Positions 51,924 to 61,264 of a stretch of 64,000 bases of DNA are shown here, piece after piece; the first letter of the stretch is position 1; every line of letters begins with the position of its first letter. The notes under the pieces are model-generated. The model was not told the origin of the DNA and made no database searches. It saw only the letters and a list, made by a program, of their open reading frames with translations. Source of the stretch: CALMKX01 sp036274895 (GTDB lineage Bacteria > Acidobacteriota > Thermoanaerobaculia > Multivoradales > SZUA-115); the NCBI GenBank assembly GCA_036274895.1, contig DASUEU010000069.1, positions 192,644 through 256,643 on the forward strand, in the 5' to 3' direction. The position numbers and the translations under genes were made by a program.

Positions 51924-54900
51924 ATGGCGAGACAGGTCCTCCCGGTCTTGGTTTTTCTTGGTGCTGCAGGCGCTGCGGCTACTGTGGCTTCTCTTCGCCT
52001 TCCCGAGAACCCGCAGGACTCGGCTGCCAGCTCCCTCGATAGGCGCCAACTGGCCTCTCCGAGTCCCACACGTCTAGCTCGTAGCGCGGATGTGAGCCAC
52101 CAGGTTTCAGCGGGGGAATCTCACACCTACCTTCTGGCTCTCTCGGCCGGAGAACTCATGGAGATTACAGTCGACCAGCAGGGGGCGGATGTGCTGCTTC
52201 AGCTCTGGGGGCCGGTCGGTTCGTTGCTCGCCACCATTGACAGCCCCAACGGCACCCGCGGACCGGAGCCTCTGCTCTGGGTGGCCGAGCTGAGCGGAGA
52301 GCACCGACTGGAGGTGCTAGGAGCCCCTGCAACGCCTTCCGGCTTCTACCGGCTCACCGAAGATCGTAGGCAAGCAACGCCCTCGGTTCGAGACCGTCGC
52401 TGTGCGCTTGCCCAAAGAGTCTTCTTCCGCGCTGAGGAGCTTCGCAGAGAGGGAACCCCAGGAGCCCTTGCGCGTGCTCGTGGCGGGTATCTTGAGTCTC
52501 TAGACCTCTGGAAAGGCCTCGGTGAGTCGGTCTGGGAGGCTGCCGCCTGGGAACGCTCTGCCTGGATTCATCAGGAGCTGGGAGATCTTCCCGAAGCCAT
52601 CAGAAGTTTGGAGGTGGCTCGCAAGCTGCTGTTGGGCTTACGGCGGGACCCCCAGGCTCTAGCGCGAGTTCTCTCGAGACTGGGTGAACTTCTTTCGAAC
52701 ACTGGTGAACGAGAGCGAGCACTCGCCGCCTACGGCGCGATGCTGGACCTCGCCGTCGCGCGCGGTGATTCGGTGCTTGAGGCTACCGCCGCCAACGACT
52801 TGGCCCTGGTGCATCGGGAGTCGGGCAGAACTCACGAGGCCCTCTCCCACTACCATCTCGCGCTCTCCCTATGGCAGCAGGTCGGGGATCGTCGAAAGGA
52901 GGCCATCACGCTCAGCAACCTCGGAGATTTATACGCCGGGCTGGGGTGTTTGGCGCGTGCCCACGAGCTGCTCGATCTCTCCCTTCAGGCCCAATGTGAG
53001 GCTGACCCGCACTGCGCTCCCGCGCGCACCTTGGGTCTCCTGGCTAAAGTGCAGAGGCTGGCTGGGGCCTACGAGAAGGCTCGTGAGTCCTTCCTTCACG
53101 TCCTGTGGCTTCACGCGAAGACGAGAGACCGCCGCGGAGAAGCCGAAGCCTGGAACGGCCTGGGACTCACAGAGCTCCGGTTGCAGCAGTTCGGGGCGGC
53201 ACGCGACTCCTTCTTTCAAGCCGAGGCGCTTTATCTCGAACTCGGTGATCCCGTGCGGGCCTCGATTGTTCGGCTTAACTTGGGTTGGCTCTTCGATGCC
53301 TGGCAGCGCCCGCTGGAGGCAAAGCCATGTTTCCAGACAGCGCTCGAACGGTTTCGGGTTCACCCGAGCCGCAGCCATGAGGCCTCGGCTCTGTTTGGTT
53401 CGGCACGTGCGGAAGCTCACCTTGGTCGTCTTGCATTAGCTCGGGCCCAACTCCAGAAGTCCCTGGTGCTGATCGAGGACCTCCGCTCGGACGCCTGGAG
53501 CCCGTCCTTTCGATCGTTCTACCTCAGCAGTAAGTACGACTACTACCTTTTTCAAGTCGAACTTCTCATGGCCAGCCATGCAGAGGAGCCGACTGCGGGT
53601 TTTGATCGGGCCGCCTTTTACGCAGCCGAGCAAGCGCGGGGCAGAGCCCTGTTGGACCAGCTGGCTAGGGTCGCCAATTCTCGCACAGAGGCCGCGGAGA
53701 AGTTAGAGGAGCGGCGCCGTGAGGTCGCTGATCAGATCAGCCAGCTGGTCGAGAGGGCTCAGGGTTCGCGGCGAGAGGGACTGGCCCATCTACCAGGACA
53801 GCTTTCGCGCTGGCTCATTGAACAGGAGGCTCTCGCGGGTGAGCTTCAGGTTCTCCGCGCCACGGGTCCTTCGCTCTTTTCACCGCCAGTCATCGGGTTG
53901 CCTGAGGCGCAAGGCCTCCTCGACCCGGAGACCTGTGTGCTCGCATACACTTTGGGGGAGAGGGCGAGCTACCTCTGGTGGTTCGGACGCGACGGCTGGG
54001 AGGTGCATGTCCTTCCCGCGGAGCAGGACATCCGGCTCCATGTGGATCGAGTGATAGATCTGTTAGGCACGCGGCTCTCCGAGTCGCAGCAGCACGAGCT
54101 GGAAGGTGAGCTTGCGCTGCTCTCCGAAATGCTCCTCGCGCCAGTCGCTCCTCGCCTGGCCTCCCACCGCCGCCTGATCCTGGTCCAGGATGGAGTCCTC
54201 CAGGGCCTGCCCTTCGCCTTGCTGCCAGTTCCGGCCGCAGATTCCGGCCCGCCTCGACCCCTCATCGACTTCCATGAGCTCAGCTCGACGCCGTCTCTCT
54301 CCGTGCTGGCGATGCTCCGGGCCAGGGCGCAGCGGACCGCCCCACCTCCGATGACTCTGGCGGTCTTCGCCGATCCAGTGTTCGACCCAGGCGACCCTCG
54401 CCTACCGACTCGACCGAAGTTGGTTGCAGCCGGGGAAGTGTCATCGTCGTTGGCTCACTTGGCTTCGATCCAGGCTGCCCGCTCTGCTGGACTCGACTGC
54501 TTCGAGCGACTGCCTGCCAGTGGTCGAGAAGCGGAAGCGTTGGCGGACCTAGTTCCATTGTCCCAGCGGTGGGTGGTTCAAGGGCTGGAGGCCAGCCGTT
54601 CTACGGTACTGAGTGCCGACTTGACGCGGTTTCGAATCTTGCACTTTGCCACGCATAGCTTCACCGACCCTCTCCATCCGGAGCTGTCAGGTCTCGTTCT
54701 CTCGCTCACCGACGGACGGGGCCAGCCTCGAGACGGTCTCCTCCGACTCCAAGAGATCTACGACCTGCCCTTGAACGCTGACCTCGTCACTCTGAGCTCC
54801 TGTCAATCGGCTCTTGGGCAGCCCCTGCGGGGCGAGGGGTTGCGGAGTCTCGCTCAAGCCTTCTTCTTTGCCGGCGCCCGAGCTGTGCTAGCTAGTCTGT

Positions 54901-55115
54901 GGAGCGTGGACGACGAGGCAACAGCCCACCTGATGGCGTACTTTTATGAGGCCCTTTTCCGCGATGGACTGTCGCCACAGGCGGCTCTGCGCCGGGCTCA
55001 GATGCGGCTGAGGGAGGATCCGAGCTTCTCTCATCCCGCCGACTGGGCTGGCTTCTTGGTCCTGGGAGATGACGGCCCTTGGGGCCTTGAGAAGCGTAGC
55101 CCAGCTCCCCCTTAA
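51924..55115 (+). CDS. Exported PPC-TPR-CHAT protein
   Basis: A 1063-residue protein. The start at ATG 51924 gives a signal-like N-terminus (MARQVLPVLVFLGAAGAAAT); GTG 51885 is an alternative. Residues 60-150 look like a PPC (pre-peptidase C-terminal) beta domain: HTYLLALSAGELMEITV. TPR repeats follow (LGELLSNTGERERALAAYGA and similar) to about 600. The C-terminal CHAT domain has ILHFATHSFTD with His911 and LVTLSSCQSALG with Cys960. If exported, it would be an extracytoplasmic CHAT protein, unlike the cytoplasmic ones in the island. It begins the second caspase-fold cluster. Confidence 0.8.
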   Translation: MARQVLPVLVFLGAAGAAATVASLRLPENPQDSAASSLDRRQLASPSPTRLARSADVSHQVSAGESHTYLLALSAGELMEITVDQQGADVLLQLWGPVGSLLATIDSPNGTRGPEPLLWVAELSGEHRLEVLGAPATPSGFYRLTEDRRQATPSVRDRRCALAQRVFFRAEELRREGTPGALARARGGYLESLDLWKGLGESVWEAAAWERSAWIHQELGDLPEAIRSLEVARKLLLGLRRDPQALARVLSRLGELLSNTGERERALAAYGAMLDLAVARGDSVLEATAANDLALVHRESGRTHEALSHYHLALSLWQQVGDRRKEAITLSNLGDLYAGLGCLARAHELLDLSLQAQCEADPHCAPARTLGLLAKVQRLAGAYEKARESFLHVLWLHAKTRDRRGEAEAWNGLGLTELRLQQFGAARDSFFQAEALYLELGDPVRASIVRLNLGWLFDAWQRPLEAKPCFQTALERFRVHPSRSHEASALFGSARAEAHLGRLALARAQLQKSLVLIEDLRSDAWSPSFRSFYLSSKYDYYLFQVELLMASHAEEPTAGFDRAAFYAAEQARGRALLDQLARVANSRTEAAEKLEERRREVADQISQLVERAQGSRREGLAHLPGQLSRWLIEQEALAGELQVLRATGPSLFSPPVIGLPEAQGLLDPETCVLAYTLGERASYLWWFGRDGWEVHVLPAEQDIRLHVDRVIDLLGTRLSESQQHELEGELALLSEMLLAPVAPRLASHRRLILVQDGVLQGLPFALLPVPAADSGPPRPLIDFHELSSTPSLSVLAMLRARAQRTAPPPMTLAVFADPVFDPGDPRLPTRPKLVAAGEVSSSLAHLASIQAARSAGLDCFERLPASGREAEALADLVPLSQRWVVQGLEASRSTVLSADLTRFRILHFATHSFTDPLHPELSGLVLSLTDGRGQPRDGLLRLQEIYDLPLNADLVTLSSCQSALGQPLRGEGLRSLAQAFFFAGARAVLASLWSVDDEATAHLMAYFYEALFRDGLSPQAALRRAQMRLREDPSFSHPADWAGFLVLGDDGPWGLEKRSPAPP

Positions 55116-55246
55116 CAGGGCCGACCTTCCGGCAGAACGGGTTCGTCAAAAGTCGAACGGCGTGACCGTCTCCTAGTGGTGAGACCGAAGAGCACCCTCA
55201 TGAGGAGGCTGCTCTAAGACCCCCGGTCCGCTCCAAGGAGGACGCC

Positions 55247-55720
55247 ATGCCTGAGAAGCCCACCACGCCCGCGCCGCCATCCGTCGACCCGGAGGAGAGC
55301 AACCCGATCTCAGCCACTGGTCCCGTGCCAGCTGCAGCTCCTGCCGTGCGGTCCCTGCGACTGGAGGATGGTTCTGGGACTGCGAGCGCGGGCAACGCCC
55401 AGCCAGACCCACGGCAGAGTGACGGCACTGATTCGGACATGCCTGGGAATGGTGAGGGCAAGCCATCCAGCGCCACTGGATTGGCGTTCACAATCGAGGG
55501 CAGACTCTGGAGCCTGCGCATCAGTGGAGGCAATGGCCAGTACCTAGCCCACGACGACGGTACAGGCACTTCCATCGAAGGTACGGCGCAGCCGGATCCT
55601 CATCAGGGTGGCGGCGCCGATGCGGACCAGCCGGTGAAGGGTGGCGGCAAGCTGGCCGACGTCACTGGCTTGACGATCTCGCTCGAGCGAGGCTGCCTGA
55701 AGGTTTCGTTGTCCTGGTGA
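55247..55720 (+). CDS. Small Gly/Asp/Pro-rich protein, candidate substrate
   Basis: A 157-residue protein with AAGGAGG upstream. It begins MPEKPTTPAPPSVDPEESNP and has a disordered-looking N-terminal half rich in Pro, Gly, Asp and Ser. Two related segments, LAFTIEGRLWSLRISG and LTISLERGCLKVSLSW, appear as a short tandem repeat, each preceded by a Gly/Asp-rich linker (NAQPDPRQSDG, TAQPDPHQGG). No signal peptide or catalytic motif is present. It lies 12 bp upstream of the C25-like protease gene, so it may be a substrate or activator of that protease. Confidence 0.6.
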   Translation: MPEKPTTPAPPSVDPEESNPISATGPVPAAAPAVRSLRLEDGSGTASAGNAQPDPRQSDGTDSDMPGNGEGKPSSATGLAFTIEGRLWSLRISGGNGQYLAHDDGTGTSIEGTAQPDPHQGGGADADQPVKGGGKLADVTGLTISLERGCLKVSLSW

Positions 55721-55732
55721 GGAGAAGATCCC

Positions 55733-57112
55733 ATGACCAGCGACAACCTTCTCCTCTTCAACGGAGTCAACGCAGCCACGGGCGGCTATCTCTCAAGCCC
55801 GATGAGCGTCCTCGAGATCGAAGATCTGGTGCGCAAGGTCTTGCTCGGCAAGGACAAGGAGCTTGTCTTCGGGTTCGATCCCGACAAGCTCGACACGGCC
55901 GGCTGGGGGATCGTTACGGCAGCGGCGGACCCGGGGAGAGACGCTATTCTGAAAGCGCTCCAACCCTTGGTCTCCCGGCGCGAGGATGAGGCCGGCGGCC
56001 TTTTCAAGCAACTCGTCTACCGCCAGGGTGAGACCAAGCGCGAATTCCTGGCGCGACACGGCGCGGCGGCAGGGCCTTCGGACCCTCGGGAGGTCCCGTG
56101 GTATCTACTTCTCGCCGGGGATCCCGAGCACATTCCGTTCGAGCTCCAGTACCAGCTCGACGTGAGCTACTCGGTGGGCCGGCTCCACTTCGCCACGACG
56201 GCGGGCTACTGCGCGTATGCGGATTCCGTGGTCGCAGCAGAGACCTCGAACCTCCGACGGCCTCGCACGGCGACCTTTTTCGCGGTCGAGCACGCCGATG
56301 ACCGGGCGACCGAGCTCTCGACTCAGTACCTCGTCACACCCCTCGTGAAGCGAATCAGGGACAGCTTTCCAACTTGGGGCGTTGCTACCACCTCGGGAGC
56401 CGCAGCCACACGGACCGAGCTTGGTCGCTACCTCGGGGGAGCCGACACACCCGCCTTGCTCTTCACCTCCTCTCACGGAGTCGGGTTCCCAGCCAAGCAT
56501 CCCCTCCAAGCCGACCACCAAGGGGCCTTGCTCTGTGCCGACTGGCCGGGGCCCAGGGCCTGGACCAAGCCGGTGCCCCCCGAGTTCTACTTCCACGCGG
56601 GCGACCTGGGCACCACCGCGAAGCTCCACGGCATGGTGACGTTCCATTTCGCCTGCTATGGGGCCGGGACACCTCGCTTCGACGCTTTCTCGCATCGCAA
56701 ACCAGGCCCTCCGGAGCAGATCGCTCCCAAACCCATTGTCTCGGCGCTTCCTAAAGCCCTGCTCAGCCACGCGCACGGCGGGGCTCTTGCGGTGATCGGG
56801 CATGTCGAGAGGGCCTGGGCCTGCTCCTACCTGTGGGGCGGAGTGGGCAGTCAGACGGAGGTCTTCCAGGACGCGCTGAGCCGCCTTCTCGCCGGTCAGC
56901 GCGTGGGGATGGCCCTCTCGCCTCTGAACCGGCGCTATGCCGAGCTTTCGACCGAGCTGAGCCACGAGCTCTTCGAGCACATGAACAATGGTCCGGTGCC
57001 GGCCGAGGTCCTGGCCGGGCTCTGGACCGCCAACAACGACGCTCGCAGCTACGTCCTCTTGGGGGACCCGGCGGTTCGCCTGGCAGTCGAGCCGGAGGAG
57101 GTCCACTCATGA
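55733..57112 (+). CDS. C25/caspase-like cysteine protease (paralogue of 9304-10728)
   Basis: A 459-residue protein with GAGGAGA before the ATG. It is a clear paralogue of the 9.3 kb gene: VPWYLLLAGDPEHIPFELQY, FTSSHGVGF with candidate His248, FHFACYGAGTP with candidate Cys308, HVERAWACSYLWGG and YVLLGDPAVRLAV all have counterparts. The fold is that of a clan CD protease. No signal peptide is present. Its stop overlaps the next caspase-like ATG (ATGA), so the pair is co-translated. Cleavage specificity is unknown. Confidence 0.75.
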   Translation: MTSDNLLLFNGVNAATGGYLSSPMSVLEIEDLVRKVLLGKDKELVFGFDPDKLDTAGWGIVTAAADPGRDAILKALQPLVSRREDEAGGLFKQLVYRQGETKREFLARHGAAAGPSDPREVPWYLLLAGDPEHIPFELQYQLDVSYSVGRLHFATTAGYCAYADSVVAAETSNLRRPRTATFFAVEHADDRATELSTQYLVTPLVKRIRDSFPTWGVATTSGAAATRTELGRYLGGADTPALLFTSSHGVGFPAKHPLQADHQGALLCADWPGPRAWTKPVPPEFYFHAGDLGTTAKLHGMVTFHFACYGAGTPRFDAFSHRKPGPPEQIAPKPIVSALPKALLSHAHGGALAVIGHVERAWACSYLWGGVGSQTEVFQDALSRLLAGQRVGMALSPLNRRYAELSTELSHELFEHMNNGPVPAEVLAGLWTANNDARSYVLLGDPAVRLAVEPEEVHS

Positions 57113-58845
57113 GCACCTTCGAGCACGGTCATGCCGTCGTGGTTGGAGTGGGTGGAAGTCTAGCTGCAACTCTCCAAGATGCTCGAGCGGTAGCGAGCTT
57201 GCTTCGAGATCCCGGTCGCTGTGCCTACCGGGAGTCCAACGTCGAGGTCCTCCTCGAATCGAGCGCTACGCGCGAGGGCATCGTAGCTGCACTCGAGCGG
57301 ATGGCTGACCGAACGAGCCAGGATCCACAGTCCACGGCGATCTTCTACTTCTCGGGGCACGGTGTCGGAGGCTCTGAGCCCTACTTGATACCTCACGGGT
57401 GCGAGCCAAGTTCGGAGGAGGAGAAGCTCGACAAAGAGAGGCTCCAGCAGTTGGGGCTATCGAGCGCAGCGCTGAGCCGCGTTCTGTCCAAGATCCAGGC
57501 GAGGAAGATGGTGGTTTTCCTCGACTGTTGCTACGCCGCTGGCCTAGTGAAGCTTGAGCTACAGGCCGACGCGAAAAGCGTGGACCTCCCGAGCCACGCC
57601 CTGCGAGAATTCCTTCAAGGGAGCGGTCGCGTGGTGTTGGCCTCGTCCACGAGTGCAGAGCTCTCCTGGACGCAGTCCGTTCACAGCGTTTTCACGGAAG
57701 CATTGCTTGAGGGCCTTGCCGGCTATGGTGCCATTCGCCGGGACGGCTACTCCCGGATTTTCGACATCACCAACCACGTACAGCGAGCAGTGCGGAGGCG
57801 CACTCGCGGCGAGCAGAACCCCATTCTCAAAGCCGACGACCTCGACGAGGACATTGCCCTGGCCTACTATGCAGCGGGAGAGCTCGAACCCAAGGCCCTG
57901 GGACTCTCCTGGCCTTTGCCGACCGTGGCGCGAGCCGAGTCCAACGAGGAAGAGAGACGCTTGTACCTCACGCTTGAAGAGAAGCGTCAGGAATTGGTGA
58001 AGACTGAAGCTGCAATTGGGCGCCTGGAGGCGGGCGCTGTAGAGAGGAACAGCCTTGAGAAGGAAGAACGTCGCCTGGACAAAGAGATCGCCGAGCTTGA
58101 AGGGAGGCTCGGCATCCTGCCGCAGCAGTCGTCAACAGCTCGCTCACTCTCCCGCCTGTGGTCTCGGACCGGGACCTTCACGCTCCTTTTCAGCTTGGCT
58201 CTGTGGTCTGCAACTCAGGGCGGGCCGACTCAGCAAGGGCTGAGCCAGATCGAGGGCGAATCGCTGGCCGTGTATGGCCTCCTTCTGGGAGGCCCCTGCC
58301 TGTTCCTCGTGCTGCATCTCACAGGCCTCTATGCGGCTCGGATCCAGCGCCGCGGCTGGGCTGCCCGTTTACCCGTCGCCTTTCTGGAAGATCTCGTTTT
58401 CACCGACCGTAATGTCGGCCGCCAATACCAGGCGCTGTTTCTGGTCGCCTTCTTGCTCGTCCCCATGGCGGCGCAGATCCACTTCCTCGATCGAGTCAAG
58501 GAAGCCACGATCTTTGAGGACTCTACTCAGGCAGGGTCGAAGCAAGTCTGGAAGGACACCGGCCTGAGGCGCCTTGACCACTGGCGGACCTACTATCCTG
58601 CGAAGGTGATCTTCGGTGACAAGTATCGCATAGGAAGCGAGCGAGGTATCACATTCTTCCCCTTCTGGGCGCATTGGCTATTCCTCCTCTCCTTAATGGG
58701 GTTGAGCCTACGCATGACCTGGGTCCTGGGACTGCTCTATGTTCCGGACCAAGTGGACCAGGTCCGAGAGGTTGTTGGAGGGCTCCTAGAGACTCCATGG
58801 AGAAGAGGCAGGGAGTCAGCGCCGGCAGAAACTCGTACCAGTTAG
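57109..58845 (+). CDS. Caspase-like protease with four C-terminal membrane segments
   Basis: A 578-residue protein. The N-terminal ~240 residues form a C14/caspase domain: HAVVVGVGGSLAAT, FYFSGHGVGG (His84) and VVFLDCCYAAG (Cys141, aligned with the metacaspase DSC). A coiled coil (about 285-335) links to four hydrophobic segments (FTLLFSLALW; LLLGGPCLFLVLHLTG; LFLVAFLLVPMAAQ; WLFLLSLMGLSLRMTWVLGLL). The caspase domain would be membrane-attached, facing the cytoplasm if the N-terminus is inside. Activation could permeabilise or signal at the membrane (inference). It overlaps the preceding protease gene by ATGA. Confidence 0.85.
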   Translation: MSTFEHGHAVVVGVGGSLAATLQDARAVASLLRDPGRCAYRESNVEVLLESSATREGIVAALERMADRTSQDPQSTAIFYFSGHGVGGSEPYLIPHGCEPSSEEEKLDKERLQQLGLSSAALSRVLSKIQARKMVVFLDCCYAAGLVKLELQADAKSVDLPSHALREFLQGSGRVVLASSTSAELSWTQSVHSVFTEALLEGLAGYGAIRRDGYSRIFDITNHVQRAVRRRTRGEQNPILKADDLDEDIALAYYAAGELEPKALGLSWPLPTVARAESNEEERRLYLTLEEKRQELVKTEAAIGRLEAGAVERNSLEKEERRLDKEIAELEGRLGILPQQSSTARSLSRLWSRTGTFTLLFSLALWSATQGGPTQQGLSQIEGESLAVYGLLLGGPCLFLVLHLTGLYAARIQRRGWAARLPVAFLEDLVFTDRNVGRQYQALFLVAFLLVPMAAQIHFLDRVKEATIFEDSTQAGSKQVWKDTGLRRLDHWRTYYPAKVIFGDKYRIGSERGITFFPFWAHWLFLLSLMGLSLRMTWVLGLLYVPDQVDQVREVVGGLLETPWRRGRESAPAETRTS

Positions 58846-58882
58846 AAACTCTCACCTCGGATAACTACGGAAGGAGATCCCC

Positions 58883-61069
58883 GTGCGTAAGCTCGGAACG
58901 CTGTCGTATTGCCTAGCCCTCACCTTGCTGCCCCTGTTCCTCCTGGCGTGTGACCCCACTGAGGGACTCAGGAAGGCGATCAATGTCGAGTTCCCGCCCG
59001 TCCATCCGGTCGACCATCAGCTGGCCGCCATACTGGCAGGGCGGGAGAACCTCGCCTTGGTGGAGGAACCGAACTTCTACCTGGGAGTCGCCGCGAAGGA
59101 CGTCAAAGCCTGGCTCCCGAAGGCCGTGACCGCAAGGCTGGACCCGGCCGGAGGTCACGAGGTCCGGGCTTCAGACATCGAAGTCGAGTTAGGGGACCAG
59201 GAGGTCCTGGTTACCGCAAACTTCGACGCCATTTTCGACGGCGAAGGATCCAGAGCGGTCGGAACAGCCACGATCCACTGCGCTCTGGGGATCGAAGGCT
59301 CTGCCCTGGTCCTCCGCCCCTCCGCCACCCGGCTCCAGCTCTCAAGACTGCGCTACAAGGGTACGGCAGGAGCGGATGCCCTCTTCCCACTCATCAACGC
59401 GGCTCTCGAGCCGCTCCTGGCTAATCTCAATGGAGCAATTCGGGCCCAAGCTATCCCCCTCACCTGGGCGGAGGATCGAACTCTGGACCTCCGCAAGGAG
59501 CTCGAAGGTCAGCTCTCGGCCGGCGAGCCCGGAGGCTCGGCCGCGCAGGCCAGTGTCGTTTCCTTCGAAGCACCGCCGGTTCATCTTCGAGCCGCTCTGG
59601 GACGGGCATCTGTCTTGGTGGAGCCGGACGGGATCCACGCTCTTGGGGAGATCGTCAGCCTGACGCCCGAGCTCTCAGAGAATACTCTCGCGGAGCTCCG
59701 AGGTCTCGTCGCGAGCGCCGAGAGGGCCCGATTCACCTCGAATCAGCTCGCCGTGCTCGCCAGCTGCCCCGCACACTCTGACGATGCCGGCCTGCCGCCG
59801 TCTACCGACGGCGCGGATGCCGAGTTCCGCAGTGTCTGTCAGGCGCTCCTACCACTCACTCTACTGCCCAGGCCAACACCTTCAGTAAGTGGAGCTCACG
59901 CTAGACCCGAGGCGCTTGCCGCAAGCCTGTCCGACTTCCGTTCTAGTTTTTCGAGAGCGGTAACCCGAGTCGACCCCAGCGCTCAGCTGCCTGCCAAGAG
60001 CACACGGCTCGTCGTCTCGCGGGCGGGCCTCGAGACGCTTCTGAACGACGCCCTTCGCCAAGTTGCCGTAAGCGCCGAGCTGGTGCTTCCCACCTATGGT
60101 GGCTCGTTCAACGAGGTGATCAGAACCGAGCCGGCCCCAGACCTAAAGTGTACAGAGAACGCAGGGCCGTGCGAGTCAGACTTCCATTTCCGCCCCTACA
60201 GCCCGCGCGGATGTGACTCCGATTGCGCTTGGTATGACTTGGGTTGTCATGGCAGGAAGCTAGACTGCGAGCGCCTCAAAGAGCAGGAGCGCCTAGCGTA
60301 TGAGGTGGAAAAGGCTGCCGCCCTTGCGGCTTGGTCGCTCAGGAAAGCCGCCTGCGAGCTGATCAGGGAGGCTAAGATGAGGGGCTGCGAGATCAACCAG
60401 GGCTGGCTGGAAGCCGTGGGGAACATGGAGGTCGGGCGTATCAAGGGCGACTGGAATGTTGGCTCTCCCCAGTTCGCCTTTCGCGTCGGCGAAGTCCAGC
60501 TAGAGGATGGGCTCTCGGCGCTGAGCGCTCATCTGATTGGTAATGGCAAGACGCGGGCCAAGGCAACTTTCCGTGTCACTCCCTTCGGAGTGGCTACACT
60601 GGCCTGCTACAAGGAGTTCGACGGTGCCGTGGAGGCCGACGTCCTGCTCGACAATCTCGACCTTCGCCTGGCTGCGGGGCTGCAGAGCGTATCGCGCAAA
60701 GGCAACGAGCTACAATTTGAGTTCCTCACCACCGGCCAGAAGGTCAGTGTCGCTTTGGATCCGCCCCCGGTGCGGGCGCTCCTGGAGCAGAACGCTGGCA
60801 CCTTTCTCACATCCTGCCCGGTGGCTGCGGGAACCGTTGCAGCCATTGCGGCCGTGGGTGGCACTGACCCCGTAGGCGTTCGGACCATCATCGACCTTGG
60901 CCAGAGCTTGGAGAGATCTACCTTCGAGTTCGACGTCCAGGAGCAGCGCTACCCTGTTACAGTGAAGCCATTCCGACTCCATCTTGGCACTGCGCCCGAT
61001 GGCCGTGAGCTGGTTTTGGAGCTTGTGCCGGAGTGGAACGAAACAAGCCTTGGGTTCGGCGTCCGGTAG
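58883..61069 (+). CDS. Large lipoprotein, two-domain TULIP/DUF4403-like (tentative)
   Basis: A 728-residue protein from a GTG start with GGAAGGAG upstream. The signal peptide ends in LLAC, giving lipid-modified Cys23. The mature protein has two long alpha/beta parts separated by a Pro/Ser-rich linker. A Cys-rich insertion (about 430-500; C-terminal of CTENAGPCESDF) is unusual. The alternating strands (IEVELGDQEVLVTANFDAIF; TARLDPAGGHEVRASDIEVE) resemble TULIP/DUF4403-like lipid-binding domains, but I cannot confirm this. It ends the second caspase-fold cluster and may be its membrane-associated target or partner. Confidence 0.65.
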   Translation: MRKLGTLSYCLALTLLPLFLLACDPTEGLRKAINVEFPPVHPVDHQLAAILAGRENLALVEEPNFYLGVAAKDVKAWLPKAVTARLDPAGGHEVRASDIEVELGDQEVLVTANFDAIFDGEGSRAVGTATIHCALGIEGSALVLRPSATRLQLSRLRYKGTAGADALFPLINAALEPLLANLNGAIRAQAIPLTWAEDRTLDLRKELEGQLSAGEPGGSAAQASVVSFEAPPVHLRAALGRASVLVEPDGIHALGEIVSLTPELSENTLAELRGLVASAERARFTSNQLAVLASCPAHSDDAGLPPSTDGADAEFRSVCQALLPLTLLPRPTPSVSGAHARPEALAASLSDFRSSFSRAVTRVDPSAQLPAKSTRLVVSRAGLETLLNDALRQVAVSAELVLPTYGGSFNEVIRTEPAPDLKCTENAGPCESDFHFRPYSPRGCDSDCAWYDLGCHGRKLDCERLKEQERLAYEVEKAAALAAWSLRKAACELIREAKMRGCEINQGWLEAVGNMEVGRIKGDWNVGSPQFAFRVGEVQLEDGLSALSAHLIGNGKTRAKATFRVTPFGVATLACYKEFDGAVEADVLLDNLDLRLAAGLQSVSRKGNELQFEFLTTGQKVSVALDPPPVRALLEQNAGTFLTSCPVAAGTVAAIAAVGGTDPVGVRTIIDLGQSLERSTFEFDVQEQRYPVTVKPFRLHLGTAPDGRELVLELVPEWNETSLGFGVR

Positions 61070-61264
61070 AGGACTGTCAACAACCTGAAGCAGAGCCTCA
61101 CGAGTGCCCTCTGGGAGACCGGCTTCCCCCGGTCTCCCTCGCATGGCTATCGGGGTCTTGGGGCTTTTGGCGCTACGATTCGGCTGCAATCCGACGTCGC
61201 AATCCCCGCAGCAAGGGCCAACCACAATTGGTGCTGATTGAGATTGCGACGCCGAGGTCTCCCC

